DNA from: JAAXPZ01 sp965215705
GTDB taxonomy: Bacteria; Campylobacterota; Campylobacteria; Campylobacterales; Sulfurovaceae
DNA: 64,000 nt
Direction of reading: 5' to 3'
Assembly (NCBI GenBank): GCA_965215705.1
Contig: CBDCEE010000008.1
Location: forward strand, 310,001-374,000
This document shows, one piece after another, positions 50,970 to 60,022 of this stretch (position 1 is the first letter of the stretch; each line of letters starts with the position of its first letter). The translations under genes were made by a program, and so were the position numbers. Under the pieces are notes generated by a model. It did not search any database. It saw nothing but the letters and a program-made list of their open reading frames with translations, and had not been told where the DNA came from.

Positions 50970-53546
50970 ATGCCAAGCATCCAGCGCTACATCGCCAATG
51001 TCATCTCGCCGGGCACGAACTTTGAGTATCTCTCTGAGCCTACGGAGAACAACATCGTCTCTCTGCTCATCGACCTCAACAACGGTATCTACTCAGTAGG
51101 CTACGCTGCGATCGATGTGAGTACAGGCAAAACCATCTGCAACGAGATCCACTCTACCCGCGATGACAAGACCTATGCACTGGATGAAGCCTTCAGTCTG
51201 CTACAGACCTACAGTACCTCGGAAGTTATTATCACCCTCGATAGCAAAGAGATCGATCTGGAGTGGATCAGCCACTATCTGGAGCTAGAATCCCTGCATC
51301 ATGCCATTAACACCAAACGATTCAAGATCAGCTTCCAGAACGCACTCTTTGCACGGATATTCAACATCAACTCCTTTCTCAGCAGTATCGAGTATCTCGA
51401 TCTGGAACGTCACCCCTATACCACTGAGTCTCTGGCGATCCTGATCGACTTTATCATCGAGCATGATGAGAGTATCATCGAGAAGATGAACCGCCCACAG
51501 TTTCTGGGCAACAGCCGCTATATGTATATCGGCAACAACGCCATGGAGCAGCTCTCCATCATCTCCAGAGATCCCGCAGATATCACCCTGCTCGACCTCA
51601 TAGACAAAACCTCTACCGCCTTTGGCAAGCGTCTGCTCAAAGAGCGGCTCCTCAACCCCATCGTGGACAAAACACTGCTGGAGCGTCGCTATGATCTGAC
51701 CGAACTACTCCTGCCCAGTATCGACCGGTTTGAAACCCATCTCAAACAGATCTATGATCTGGAGCGTATCGCCAGACGGATCAAACTACGCAAGCTTCAT
51801 CCCGTAGAGCTCACCTACATCGCTATGTCACTGGAAGCCGTACTGGCACTACTGGAGGATGCCGAGACTGAGGATATGGAGGTAGAAGAGAATCTCTATG
51901 AGGAGACACAAGAGATGCTGAAAGTCCTGCATGATACCTTTGATCTGGATATCTGTGCGAGGTTTCGTATCGAACAGATCAACGACAATCTTTTCCGTGA
52001 CGGTATCTACCCTGCTATCGACAGCATCGTCACCACACAGCAACAGGAGATCTCCAAGATCGACGATGTCGCCAGCCATGTGGAGTCCCTCTTTGATCGT
52101 GACAAGCTTTTTGGTGGAGAGAACCGCTATGCAACGATCGGCTATCTGGAGAGTGAGGGCTACTATCTCAACCTCACCAAGAGCCGTTTTGGGATGATCG
52201 AAAAGGAGCTCAAAGAGAGCTTTGTCACCGTCAATGGTACCCATCATTTTTTCAAAGACTTCCATTACAAAATGCTCAAAAATGCAGTCAAAGTACAAGG
52301 CCCACTCTTTGAGGAGATCACCCGTAACTACGAAACTGCACAGGTCAAGCTCATCTCTCTGGTCAAGCAACGCTATATCGAGAGCCTTGACCTGCTGGAG
52401 AACCGCTTCTCTCTGCTGCTGGACAAGCTGATCTCCTTTATCGCTGATATCGATGTCGCCATCTCCAATGCCAAGTGCTCCAAAAGCATGCAACTGAGCC
52501 GTCCCATCATCGAAGAGGGCAACTTCTACGAAGCGATCGCCCTGCGTCACCCCATCATCGAATCCAACCATGAACGGGGTATCTATGTCCCCAATGATGT
52601 CTATCTAGGAGAGAATAACCACACTGCTCATAACCATATCACCCTCAATGCCAGTGATGGAGAGGATCTGCTGGGTATCCTGCTCTACGGGATCAACTCT
52701 TCGGGCAAATCCTCACTGATGAAGAGCATCGGCATCTCAGTGGTGCTGGCACAGGCAGGATTTTTCGTACCCGCAGTAGAGCTACGGTTTGGGCTCTATG
52801 AGAAGCTCTTTACCCGTATCGTCTCCAAGGACAATCTCTACAAAGGACTCTCTACCTTTACCATCGAGATGATGGAGCTCAAAAATATCTTTAACCGTGC
52901 CAATGAGCGATCACTTATCCTCGGTGACGAGATCTCACAGGGCACGGAGACTGAGTCCGCACTTGCCATCGTTGCCAGTGCTATCCTCAAGCTTATCGAC
53001 CTACGATCGACCTTTATCTTTGCTACGCACCTGCACCAGCTAGGAGAGATCCCACAGTTGCAACATATCAAAACACTGATCTTCCTACATTTGGGGATCC
53101 AGTATGATGAGAAGCAGGACACACTCATCTACAACAGAGTACTACAGTTAGGCAGAGGAGACAGTCTCTATGGACTGGAGTTTGCCAGATCTCTGCACAT
53201 GGACAAAACTTTCCTACAGACCGCACAGAGCATCCGTGATACGCTCAGTAATGATGATTCCGAGTACAAAAAGCTCAAAAAACAGAAACGCAGCAGATAC
53301 CACAAAGAGCTCTACCTCAGCAAATGTGCCCTCTGCGACAACCCCGTCGATGATGTCCACCATATCATAGAACAACAGCAAGCAGGAGAGAGCGGACACA
53401 TCGACCACTACCACAAAAACCACCGCTACAACCTCATCCCTCTCTGCAAAGAACACCATACCTTGGTACATGAGGGAAAGATCATCATCTCAGGCTTTGT
53501 GATGACTGATGAGGGGTTGAAGCTGCATTATGAGGAGAAGGGTTAG
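50970..53546 (+). CDS. MutS7-type DNA mismatch protein with C-terminal HNH domain, 5'-truncated
   Basis: An 858-aa MutS with core and clamp domains, ATPase Walker A GINSSGKSSLMKS (about 573), signature GLSTFTIEMMELKNIF, Walker B LILGDEISQGTE, and FATHLHQLGE. The C-terminus carries an HNH nuclease-like domain (CALCDNP, VHHIIEQQ, YNLIPLCKEHHTLVH), the architecture of MutS7 known from Campylobacterota, some giant viruses and octocoral mitochondria. Matching sequence continues upstream of ATG 50970 to about 50850 and then stops, so most of domain I with the mismatch-reading Phe is missing, apparently by island insertion. ATG 50970 has AAGGTGAG nearby and might allow a shortened product. It meets recJ tail to tail. 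Confidence 0.85.
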   Translation: MPSIQRYIANVISPGTNFEYLSEPTENNIVSLLIDLNNGIYSVGYAAIDVSTGKTICNEIHSTRDDKTYALDEAFSLLQTYSTSEVIITLDSKEIDLEWISHYLELESLHHAINTKRFKISFQNALFARIFNINSFLSSIEYLDLERHPYTTESLAILIDFIIEHDESIIEKMNRPQFLGNSRYMYIGNNAMEQLSIISRDPADITLLDLIDKTSTAFGKRLLKERLLNPIVDKTLLERRYDLTELLLPSIDRFETHLKQIYDLERIARRIKLRKLHPVELTYIAMSLEAVLALLEDAETEDMEVEENLYEETQEMLKVLHDTFDLDICARFRIEQINDNLFRDGIYPAIDSIVTTQQQEISKIDDVASHVESLFDRDKLFGGENRYATIGYLESEGYYLNLTKSRFGMIEKELKESFVTVNGTHHFFKDFHYKMLKNAVKVQGPLFEEITRNYETAQVKLISLVKQRYIESLDLLENRFSLLLDKLISFIADIDVAISNAKCSKSMQLSRPIIEEGNFYEAIALRHPIIESNHERGIYVPNDVYLGENNHTAHNHITLNASDGEDLLGILLYGINSSGKSSLMKSIGISVVLAQAGFFVPAVELRFGLYEKLFTRIVSKDNLYKGLSTFTIEMMELKNIFNRANERSLILGDEISQGTETESALAIVASAILKLIDLRSTFIFATHLHQLGEIPQLQHIKTLIFLHLGIQYDEKQDTLIYNRVLQLGRGDSLYGLEFARSLHMDKTFLQTAQSIRDTLSNDDSEYKKLKKQKRSRYHKELYLSKCALCDNPVDDVHHIIEQQQAGESGHIDHYHKNHRYNLIPLCKEHHTLVHEGKIIISGFVMTDEGLKLHYEEKG

Positions 53547-55126
53547 ACTACACGCTCCACCATCAACTGCACCGTGCTCTCCCCTCGAAAGTGATTGACA
53601 TTGACTGTATAAACGATATCAACCTTTTGTCCAACCTCATACTGTGCATAGGTTTTGAACTGTACCCCATTATGGATCATACCATGGTGTTGGAAGGTAA
53701 AGCGTAGATGGTTACCCTCTTTGCCCATCGTCTGGGCTGCAAGAATCTCAACATCTCTGGTGAGAAATTTGGGTTTGGGATTGCCCTCCCCAAAAGGTTC
53801 AAACTGAGCGATCATCTCGATCAATGGAAAACCGATCTGCTCAAAAGGCAGCTCTCCTAGGATATCTGGATCGACATACGTTTCTTGTGAGCAAAGAGTG
53901 CTTGCTTTTTTATTGAGTGCTACCCTAAAATCCTCTAGTTTCTTTATCTCTAAAGAGAGTCCGATCGCTGCACTGTGGCCCCCAAACTTCTCCAGTATCT
54001 CCCGCTGGGTATCCACCAGTTCGAAAAGATCACAACCATTGAAACTGCGTCCACTTCCTTTGTAGAAACCCTCATTTTCAGTCAAGACAATAGCAGGTCG
54101 CTCAAACTTGCGTGCAAGTCTGGCAGCAACGATGCCTACCACTCCCTCATGCCACTCACCAGAAGCCACAACAATCACTTTAGACCCCTCATCCACCTGA
54201 TGGGTCGCCTCATCAGTGATCTGCTGCTCCAGAGCCTTTCTGGACTCATTGAGAGCAGTAAGTGTCTCTAGGTGAGTTCTTGCATCGTAGATGTTAGTAC
54301 TACAGATAAATTCTACCGCCAATGAAGCATCCTCCAGCCGTCCTGCACTGTTGAGGATCGGTGCCAGCCCAAAGGCGATATCCTCAGAGACAAGCTGCTG
54401 CTTGTTACTCTGCTCACTGTAGGCTCGAATGCAGGGACGCTGGCTCTGGTTGAGCAGTTTGATACCCGCTTGTACCATCGCACGGTTGATATGCTGCAGA
54501 GGCATGATATCAGCGATGATCGCCATAGTTACCAGCTCCAGATACTTTTTCATATCCACTTTGGTATCCAATGCTTTGTTAAGAGCCGTACAGAGATACC
54601 AGGCGATCTGTGCCCCACATACCTCTGCATGAGGAAAGCTGCATTCCGGTTGCTTTTGGTTGATGATCGCATAGGCTTGAGGTTTGACTTCAGGAACGAT
54701 ATGATGATCAGTGATGATCAGGTCAATCCCCAACCTAGCACATTCAGAAGCAGCTTCTACTGCAGCGATACCATTATCGACAGTGATGACCAGATCATAG
54801 CCTTCGATTCTAGGTATCAGTGTGGTAGAGAGTCCATACCCATCTCTAAAACGGTTGGGGATGATCCATGCCAACGGTATATCTATCGCCTCAAAAAAAA
54901 GTCGCATCACTGAGGTAGAGATCACCCCATCCACATCATAGTCACCGATGAGTATGATCTTTTCCTGATTTTGAATCGCCTGCACGATCCGTGCTACTGC
55001 TCTGTCCATATCTTTAAAAGCAGAAGGGTGGGGAAGGTCTCTTAGAGAGAGAAAGGTATCTTCAAAACGCTTACTCAGAAGCGCGAAGATCGCTTCATAG
55101 GTAAGGTTTGGTTGAGAATTAGTCAT
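53543..55126 (-). CDS. recJ: Single-stranded-DNA-specific exonuclease RecJ
   Basis: RecJ degrades single-stranded DNA 5' to 3' in recombination and repair. The 527-aa protein has the DHH motifs ILIGDYDVDGVISTSVM, DLVITVDNGIA, IITDHHIVP, and the DHHA1 segment with GGHSAAIGLSL, followed by an OB-like C-terminal domain. ATG 55126 is chosen because it overlaps the pyrG stop by 8 nt and begins MTNSQPNLTYEAIF. Its 3' end overlaps mutS7 by 3 nt. Confidence 0.95.
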   Translation of the reverse strand: MTNSQPNLTYEAIFALLSKRFEDTFLSLRDLPHPSAFKDMDRAVARIVQAIQNQEKIILIGDYDVDGVISTSVMRLFFEAIDIPLAWIIPNRFRDGYGLSTTLIPRIEGYDLVITVDNGIAAVEAASECARLGIDLIITDHHIVPEVKPQAYAIINQKQPECSFPHAEVCGAQIAWYLCTALNKALDTKVDMKKYLELVTMAIIADIMPLQHINRAMVQAGIKLLNQSQRPCIRAYSEQSNKQQLVSEDIAFGLAPILNSAGRLEDASLAVEFICSTNIYDARTHLETLTALNESRKALEQQITDEATHQVDEGSKVIVVASGEWHEGVVGIVAARLARKFERPAIVLTENEGFYKGSGRSFNGCDLFELVDTQREILEKFGGHSAAIGLSLEIKKLEDFRVALNKKASTLCSQETYVDPDILGELPFEQIGFPLIEMIAQFEPFGEGNPKPKFLTRDVEILAAQTMGKEGNHLRFTFQHHGMIHNGVQFKTYAQYEVGQKVDIVYTVNVNHFRGESTVQLMVERVV

Positions 55127-56777
55127 TCTCGCTTGTGTGTGCTTTGGAGGCTTTGATAAATCCAAGAATACACTCATTGACATGCTGCAGTCTGGAGGTA
55201 AACTCTGGGTGGAACTGTACGCCCAGGAACCATGGATGGTCTGCCACCTCTACAGCTTCTATCAATCCATGAGACTCTCCTGTCACCTCCATACCTGCTG
55301 CCTCTAAAGCCTCTCTGTAGAGAGGATTGGCCTCATAGCGATGTCTGTGCCGCTCATAGATCACTTTGGAGTCATAGGCCTCTCTGAGTACAGAACCCTC
55401 TTTGGTTTCACACTCGTACTCACCTAAACGCATCGTACCACCCAGTGGTGATGTGGTGGTACGTACCTGTTTGGATCCACTCGCATCGATAAACTCATCG
55501 ATCAGATAGATAATAGGGTTTTTAGGCTTCTCTTCAAACTCTACAGAATTGACATCTTCTAGTCCTAAAACATTTCTGGCAAACTCTATCATGGAGAGCT
55601 GCATGCCCAGACAAATGCCAAGGAAAGGCACCTTGTTTTCTCTGGCAAATTGGATCGCAGCGATTTTGCCTTCTACGCCTCGAGAGCCAAATCCTCCAGC
55701 TACTAAAATACCATCTACATCTACAAGGTATTTTTTAGCCCCATTATCCTCTATTTTTTCGCTGTCTACCCACTTGATGGTAACTCTATTATCAGTGTGT
55801 GCGCCTGCATGGATAAAGGCTTCGGTCAGTGATTTATAGGATTCTTTTAGATCGAGATACTTTCCGACAAAGGCAATCTTGACTTCACCAGATGGCTGTA
55901 TGATCTTCTGTACCAAAGAACTCCATTCATCCATTTTTGGTTCACAGCTCTCAAGTTTGAGCTGTTCGCAAATAGGTGTCAAGATATCCTGTCTGAGAAA
56001 GTTAAGTGGCACTTGATAAATAGTGGCCGCATCTTCAGCAACGATTACAGAATCGATATCTACATCACAGGAAAAGGCAATCTTATTTTTGATCTCTTTG
56101 GTGACAGGGACCTCCGCACGCAATACCAGCATATGTGGAGCAATACCGATACGGCGAAGTTCTTGTACAGAATGTTGTGTAGGCTTGGTTTTAAGCTCTC
56201 CGGCAGCTTTAATATACGGCAAGAGTGTCACATGCACATTCATTACCTGTGTTTTAGGCAGTTCATGTTTGATCTGACGAATGGTTTCCAGGAATGGTAA
56301 TCCTTCAATATCACCAGTGGTACCACCCAGTTCTACGATGAGAATATTTTTTCCCTCTCCAGCTTTAAAAATTCGCTCTTTGATCTCATTGACAATATGT
56401 GGAACCACTTGGATTGTTTTACCAAGATATTTTCCTTTTCTCTCATTTTCAATAACCGTTTTGTAGACCAATCCTGTAGTGAAGTTATTACTTTGAGTAA
56501 GAGAAGTATCTAAAAATCTTTCATAATGTCCAAGATCCAGATCTGTTTCAGCCCCATCTTTGGTGACAAATACTTCACCATGCTCCAGAGGCGACATGGT
56601 TCCCGGATCGACATTGATATAAGGGTCAAGCTTGAGCACACCTACACGGTAACCGGAAGATTTCAATAGTGTGCCAATACTGGCTGCAGTGATACCTTTT
56701 CCCAAAGAACTTAGTACGCCACCTGTCACAAAGATATATTTGGTTTCTTGTTGATCTGCCATACCTGTTGTACCCAT
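55119..56777 (-). CDS. pyrG: CTP synthase
   Basis: PyrG converts UTP to CTP with glutamine as nitrogen source. The protein (up to 552 aa) has the synthetase domain KYIFVTGGVLSSLGKGITAA with its P-loop and KLDPYINVDPGTMSPLEHGEVFV, and a class I glutamine amidotransferase domain with FLGICLGMQ (Cys) and GVQFHPEFTS (His). ATG 56777 shares one base with the dnaN stop (TAATG); ATG 56762 (MADQQETKYIF) fits family starts better. It lies between dnaN and recJ. Confidence 0.96.
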   Translation of the reverse strand: MGTTGMADQQETKYIFVTGGVLSSLGKGITAASIGTLLKSSGYRVGVLKLDPYINVDPGTMSPLEHGEVFVTKDGAETDLDLGHYERFLDTSLTQSNNFTTGLVYKTVIENERKGKYLGKTIQVVPHIVNEIKERIFKAGEGKNILIVELGGTTGDIEGLPFLETIRQIKHELPKTQVMNVHVTLLPYIKAAGELKTKPTQHSVQELRRIGIAPHMLVLRAEVPVTKEIKNKIAFSCDVDIDSVIVAEDAATIYQVPLNFLRQDILTPICEQLKLESCEPKMDEWSSLVQKIIQPSGEVKIAFVGKYLDLKESYKSLTEAFIHAGAHTDNRVTIKWVDSEKIEDNGAKKYLVDVDGILVAGGFGSRGVEGKIAAIQFARENKVPFLGICLGMQLSMIEFARNVLGLEDVNSVEFEEKPKNPIIYLIDEFIDASGSKQVRTTTSPLGGTMRLGEYECETKEGSVLREAYDSKVIYERHRHRYEANPLYREALEAAGMEVTGESHGLIEAVEVADHPWFLGVQFHPEFTSRLQHVNECILGFIKASKAHTSEND

Positions 56778-57844
56778 TATGCAACAATTGGCATGATAAT
56801 AGTCGTAAAATTATCATCTTTGACTAAGAATGGAAGTGTTGGCTCATTAAATCCTATCTCAAACGTATCACTGTCTACCTGTGAAAGAAAATCAAGAATA
56901 TATTTACTGTTAAGTGAGATCTCAAAGACTTCAGAAAGTCCTGTATCCAACTCTATCTCTGTTTTTGCCTCTACATTATCCGATGAAAGTGAATTAAAGA
57001 GAATAGTATCATTTCTAAAAGAGATTTTGATATCATGTGAAATCGTAGTGATCATTTTGATCGCTTCTAACATCTCCTTTTTAGGAAGAGTGATCTGATG
57101 TTTGATACTGTTAGGTACAATTCTCTGATAATCAGGAAATTTTCCATTGATAAGTCGTGTAAAAAAGAAATAGTTTTCATTGGTAACAATCAATGTAGTT
57201 TCATCATAATAAATAGTAATCTGATCTAGAAAGAGTTTTTGTATCTCCATAATCGCTTTTTTCGGAAGGATGAGAGAAAGCCCTTCACCTGCAGTACCAG
57301 GAATAGACGCGATGGCTAATCGTCTTGTATCTGTACCTACTAAGTCAGTGGTAGTTTCCGAGATATTGATCAAAGCACCATTGAGTTCAAATTTAGGATT
57401 ATTAGTATCAATAGCAGGAGAGATCTTTTTTAGATTTTTAATAAGATTAAGAGAATCAAGTTTAATTTGGGGTTTATCATCGCTTACAGGAAATGTAGGG
57501 AAAGAGTGAGCATCAAATGTAGGGAGTTTAAATTTTGAATGCTTTTGTTTTACAAGAAGGGTATTTTCCAATACTTCCAGTACAATCTCTCCTTCTTTTA
57601 GTATCCTAATGATATCCAAGAGTTTTTTACCATTTGCGGTAAAAGAACCTTCATGCTCTATCATCAGATTATCTGTAACGATTTGCAACCCTATTTCTGA
57701 ATCAGTAGCCTTGATAATACATTTATCATTGTTGGCTTCAAAATAGATATGTGATGTAATTTGGCTTGCATCTTTTTTTTCCAGAAATGGCTGTAGATTG
57801 ATGAGTATCGATTCGATGATTTGCTTATCCGCTTTTATTTTCAT
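56777..57844 (-). CDS. dnaN: DNA polymerase III beta subunit (sliding clamp)
   Basis: The 355-aa clamp protein has the three repeated domains of DnaN, with LVGTDTRRLAIASI in the second and a C-terminal PTLPFLVKDDNFTTIIMPI that matches the conserved M-P end. It forms the ring that tethers the replicase and repair enzymes to DNA. It follows dnaA with a 154-bp gap containing a DnaA box and leads the dnaN-pyrG-recJ group. Confidence 0.95.
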   Translation of the reverse strand: MKIKADKQIIESILINLQPFLEKKDASQITSHIYFEANNDKCIIKATDSEIGLQIVTDNLMIEHEGSFTANGKKLLDIIRILKEGEIVLEVLENTLLVKQKHSKFKLPTFDAHSFPTFPVSDDKPQIKLDSLNLIKNLKKISPAIDTNNPKFELNGALINISETTTDLVGTDTRRLAIASIPGTAGEGLSLILPKKAIMEIQKLFLDQITIYYDETTLIVTNENYFFFTRLINGKFPDYQRIVPNSIKHQITLPKKEMLEAIKMITTISHDIKISFRNDTILFNSLSSDNVEAKTEIELDTGLSEVFEISLNSKYILDFLSQVDSDTFEIGFNEPTLPFLVKDDNFTTIIMPIVA

Positions 57845-57998
57845 TTTCTCTCCCTTTATTATCTAAATAAAATTAGTAGTAGTAGGTTATCATGGTTTTG
57901 TGAAAAACCCAACTGTGTACCTAAATTACGAATATTTTTACTCATAATTTTTATTGAACTTATTCACATCTTTTCACTTATAAAATTATATCTTTTTT
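57845..57998. other. dnaA-dnaN intergenic region with a DnaA box (possible oriC2)
   Basis: TTATTCACA (57960-57968) matches the DnaA boxes upstream of dnaA. A weaker TGTGAAAAA (57899-57907) overlaps a hairpin (GGTTTT with AAAACC, 57894-57909). In Helicobacter the origin is bipartite, with a second box cluster downstream of dnaA; this region could correspond, but only one good box is seen. Confidence 0.45.
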
Positions 57999-59327
57999 TT
58001 ATTCATTTTCCTTTGTGGTTGTACCTATTTTATTGGAAAACTCTTCTAGCAGCACTTTAAAGTTCTCATCGTTCTCTATGATCTCATGGATCTTTTTCAT
58101 AGCATGAGAGATGGCTGTATGGTCTTTCATCCCTACGTACTGGGCGATCTGTGGCATAGAGTTAGGTGTGAGGTTTCGTGCGAGATAGATGACGATACGT
58201 CGAGCATTTACCACATTTCGGGTTCTTTTTTTAGATTTGATATCAGAAGGTTTCACATTCATCTCTTTGGAGATGATCTTGACGATATCGTCGATACTGA
58301 TATTTTCCTGTTTTTCTTTAAGCTGGTCTTTGATAGCGGTTTTTGTAAATTCAAGAGTGATGTCTTGGTTTAACATACTGCTCATGGCATTGAGTTTAAT
58401 AAGTGTTCCCTCTATTTCTCGGATGTTATTACCCATATTTGTAGCGATATAGTTGATGATTTCACTGTTGAGTTTGATACCGTCAAGTTCACATTTTTTT
58501 TCAATGATAGCAATTTTGGTTTCGAGTTCAGGTGGTTGTATATCTGCCATCAGCCCCCATTCAAACCTGCTTTTAAGTCTATCTACCAATCCTGCAATCT
58601 TGTTGGGTTGTCTATCCGAGGTGATGACGATCTGTTTTTTTGCTTGGTGGAGTTCATTGAAGGTATGAAAAAACTCCTCTTGTGTCTGCTCTTTTCTAGA
58701 GAGAAACTGTATATCATCGATCAATAGAAGATCACACTCTCTAAAATGATCTCTAAAACGATCCATAGTTTGGGATTTGACATGAGAGATATATTTATTC
58801 ATAAACTGTTCCAAGGTGGTGTAGATGACTTTTTTCCCTTGGGCCACCTGGAAGTTTCCTATGGCTTGCAACAGGTGGGTTTTCCCCAATCCTACGCCAC
58901 CATAGAGAAAGAGAGGGTTGTATTGAAGTCCAGGTTTTTCTGCTACAGATTTGGCTGTGGTATAAGCAAACTGATTAGAGCCCCCTACGATAAAGCTTTC
59001 AAAAGTAAAAGAAGGGTTAAGGTGGGTACTTTTGGAGCTGCCTTTATGCTCTTTCACATTAATACGTTTTTTTGTTTTGGTATCAATCTTACCGACAATG
59101 ATGTCTACTTGAGGTTTGATGCCACTTTGTATCTCGAACAGATGGGCAATTTTTTCTTGGTATTTTGTTTTGATCCATTTGGCAATAATGATATTGGGTG
59201 TGGTAAAAATAGCAATATCACTTCTAGAGTTGATCTCATCATAATGCAAGTTTTTGATATATCGGCTATATTCGTTTTTATTGATCTCTTTTTTTAGTTC
59301 AGAAAGAACAGATTTTCCAATACTCAT
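57999..59327 (-). CDS. dnaA: Chromosomal replication initiator DnaA
   Basis: The 442-aa protein has the N-terminal DnaB-interaction domain, a short linker, the AAA+ domain (Walker A YGGVGLGKTHLLQAIG about 141; Walker B LLLIDDIQFLSRKE; sensor ITSDRQPN), and the C-terminal DNA-binding domain with ISKEMNVKPSDIKSK and the signature GMKDHTAISHAMKKI. It opens oriC by binding the boxes just upstream of its own gene. Confidence 0.97.
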   Translation of the reverse strand: MSIGKSVLSELKKEINKNEYSRYIKNLHYDEINSRSDIAIFTTPNIIIAKWIKTKYQEKIAHLFEIQSGIKPQVDIIVGKIDTKTKKRINVKEHKGSSKSTHLNPSFTFESFIVGGSNQFAYTTAKSVAEKPGLQYNPLFLYGGVGLGKTHLLQAIGNFQVAQGKKVIYTTLEQFMNKYISHVKSQTMDRFRDHFRECDLLLIDDIQFLSRKEQTQEEFFHTFNELHQAKKQIVITSDRQPNKIAGLVDRLKSRFEWGLMADIQPPELETKIAIIEKKCELDGIKLNSEIINYIATNMGNNIREIEGTLIKLNAMSSMLNQDITLEFTKTAIKDQLKEKQENISIDDIVKIISKEMNVKPSDIKSKKRTRNVVNARRIVIYLARNLTPNSMPQIAQYVGMKDHTAISHAMKKIHEIIENDENFKVLLEEFSNKIGTTTKENE

Positions 59328-59477
59328 AGATACTCCAATAGGGTGATCTATTCACAGGTATCAATGTGAATGACAAGGATGTGAATAACTTTTATGATTT
59401 TATCGCAATTGTGCTAAAATTAGGGGTAGAAAAAGATGTGAAACAATTTATTAACATGTGAATAAAGGTGTGAATGA
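59328..59477. other. oriC: oriC: cluster of DnaA boxes between dnaA and ruvC
   Basis: Six box-like 9-mers occur within 130 bp: CTATTCACA (59348-59356), and on the minus strand TCATTCACA (59365-59373), TTATTCACA (59380-59388), TGTTTCACA (59437-59445), TTATTCACA (59457-59465) and TCATTCACA (59469-59477). The last overlaps the ruvC start. An AT-rich stretch at 59388-59430 may be the unwinding element. The same motif class is used by Helicobacter and Campylobacter DnaA. Confidence 0.85.
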
Positions 59478-59950
59478 AAATTTTAGGTATAGATCCAGGT
59501 AGTCGGAATTTAGGGTATTGTATTCTAGATTTTGATGGACAAAAGTATAGATTGGTAGAAGCGGGTGTATTGAAGATCAAAACCACAGTACTGCAGGAAC
59601 AGATCGTGGAGCTGATGGAGGGGATAGATATTATCCTCAGTAGCAATCAGGTGGATGAGGTGGCGATAGAGGGTATCTTTTTTGCCTATAACCCTCAGAG
59701 CGTACTCAAACTGGCACAGATCAGAGGGGCTTTGAGTTTGAAGGTATTGCAGGAGGTGGGGTATTTTTATGAGTATACACCACTACAGGTGAAAAAGGCG
59801 ATCACAGGAAATGGAAAAGCGACCAAAGAGCAGGTAGCATTCATGGTCAAACGTCTGCTTGGGATCAAAAAAGAGATCAAGCCTCTGGATATTACGGATG
59901 CGATGGGAATCGCTATTACCCATGCCCAGAGGGTAAAGATCAGGAAGTAA
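59474..59950 (+). CDS. ruvC: Holliday junction resolvase RuvC
   Basis: RuvC cuts Holliday junctions with RuvAB. The 158-aa protein begins MKILGIDPGSRNLGYCILDF with the first catalytic Asp, has the Glu in VAIEGIFFAYNPQSVLKLAQ, and ends with the acidic pair in DITDAMGIAITHA. AAGGTG precedes the ATG. It is divergent from dnaA across oriC, the usual arrangement in Campylobacterota. Confidence 0.96.
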   Translation: MKILGIDPGSRNLGYCILDFDGQKYRLVEAGVLKIKTTVLQEQIVELMEGIDIILSSNQVDEVAIEGIFFAYNPQSVLKLAQIRGALSLKVLQEVGYFYEYTPLQVKKAITGNGKATKEQVAFMVKRLLGIKKEIKPLDITDAMGIAITHAQRVKIRK

Positions 59951-59965
59951 CTATCCCGGCAAATG

Positions 59966-60000
59966 CAACAGTGATCACCAATCTCCCACAGATCATTGGC
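59966..60000 (-). repeat. 35-bp dispersed repeat, copy 2
   Basis: It matches 23952-23986 at 30 of 35 positions when read on the minus strand. It lies between the convergent 3' ends of ruvC and the L,D-transpeptidase gene, and is flanked by the inverted pair CCGGCA (59956-59961) and TGCCGG (60015-60020), which would enclose it in a larger stem. Confidence 0.75.
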
Positions 60001-60022
60001 AATTCTATTGTGTATGCCGGAA

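Noticed and set aside
51849..52571. A 240-codon minus-strand open frame within mutS7
   Set aside because: It lies wholly antisense to clearly conserved MutS sequence and has no recognisable domain.
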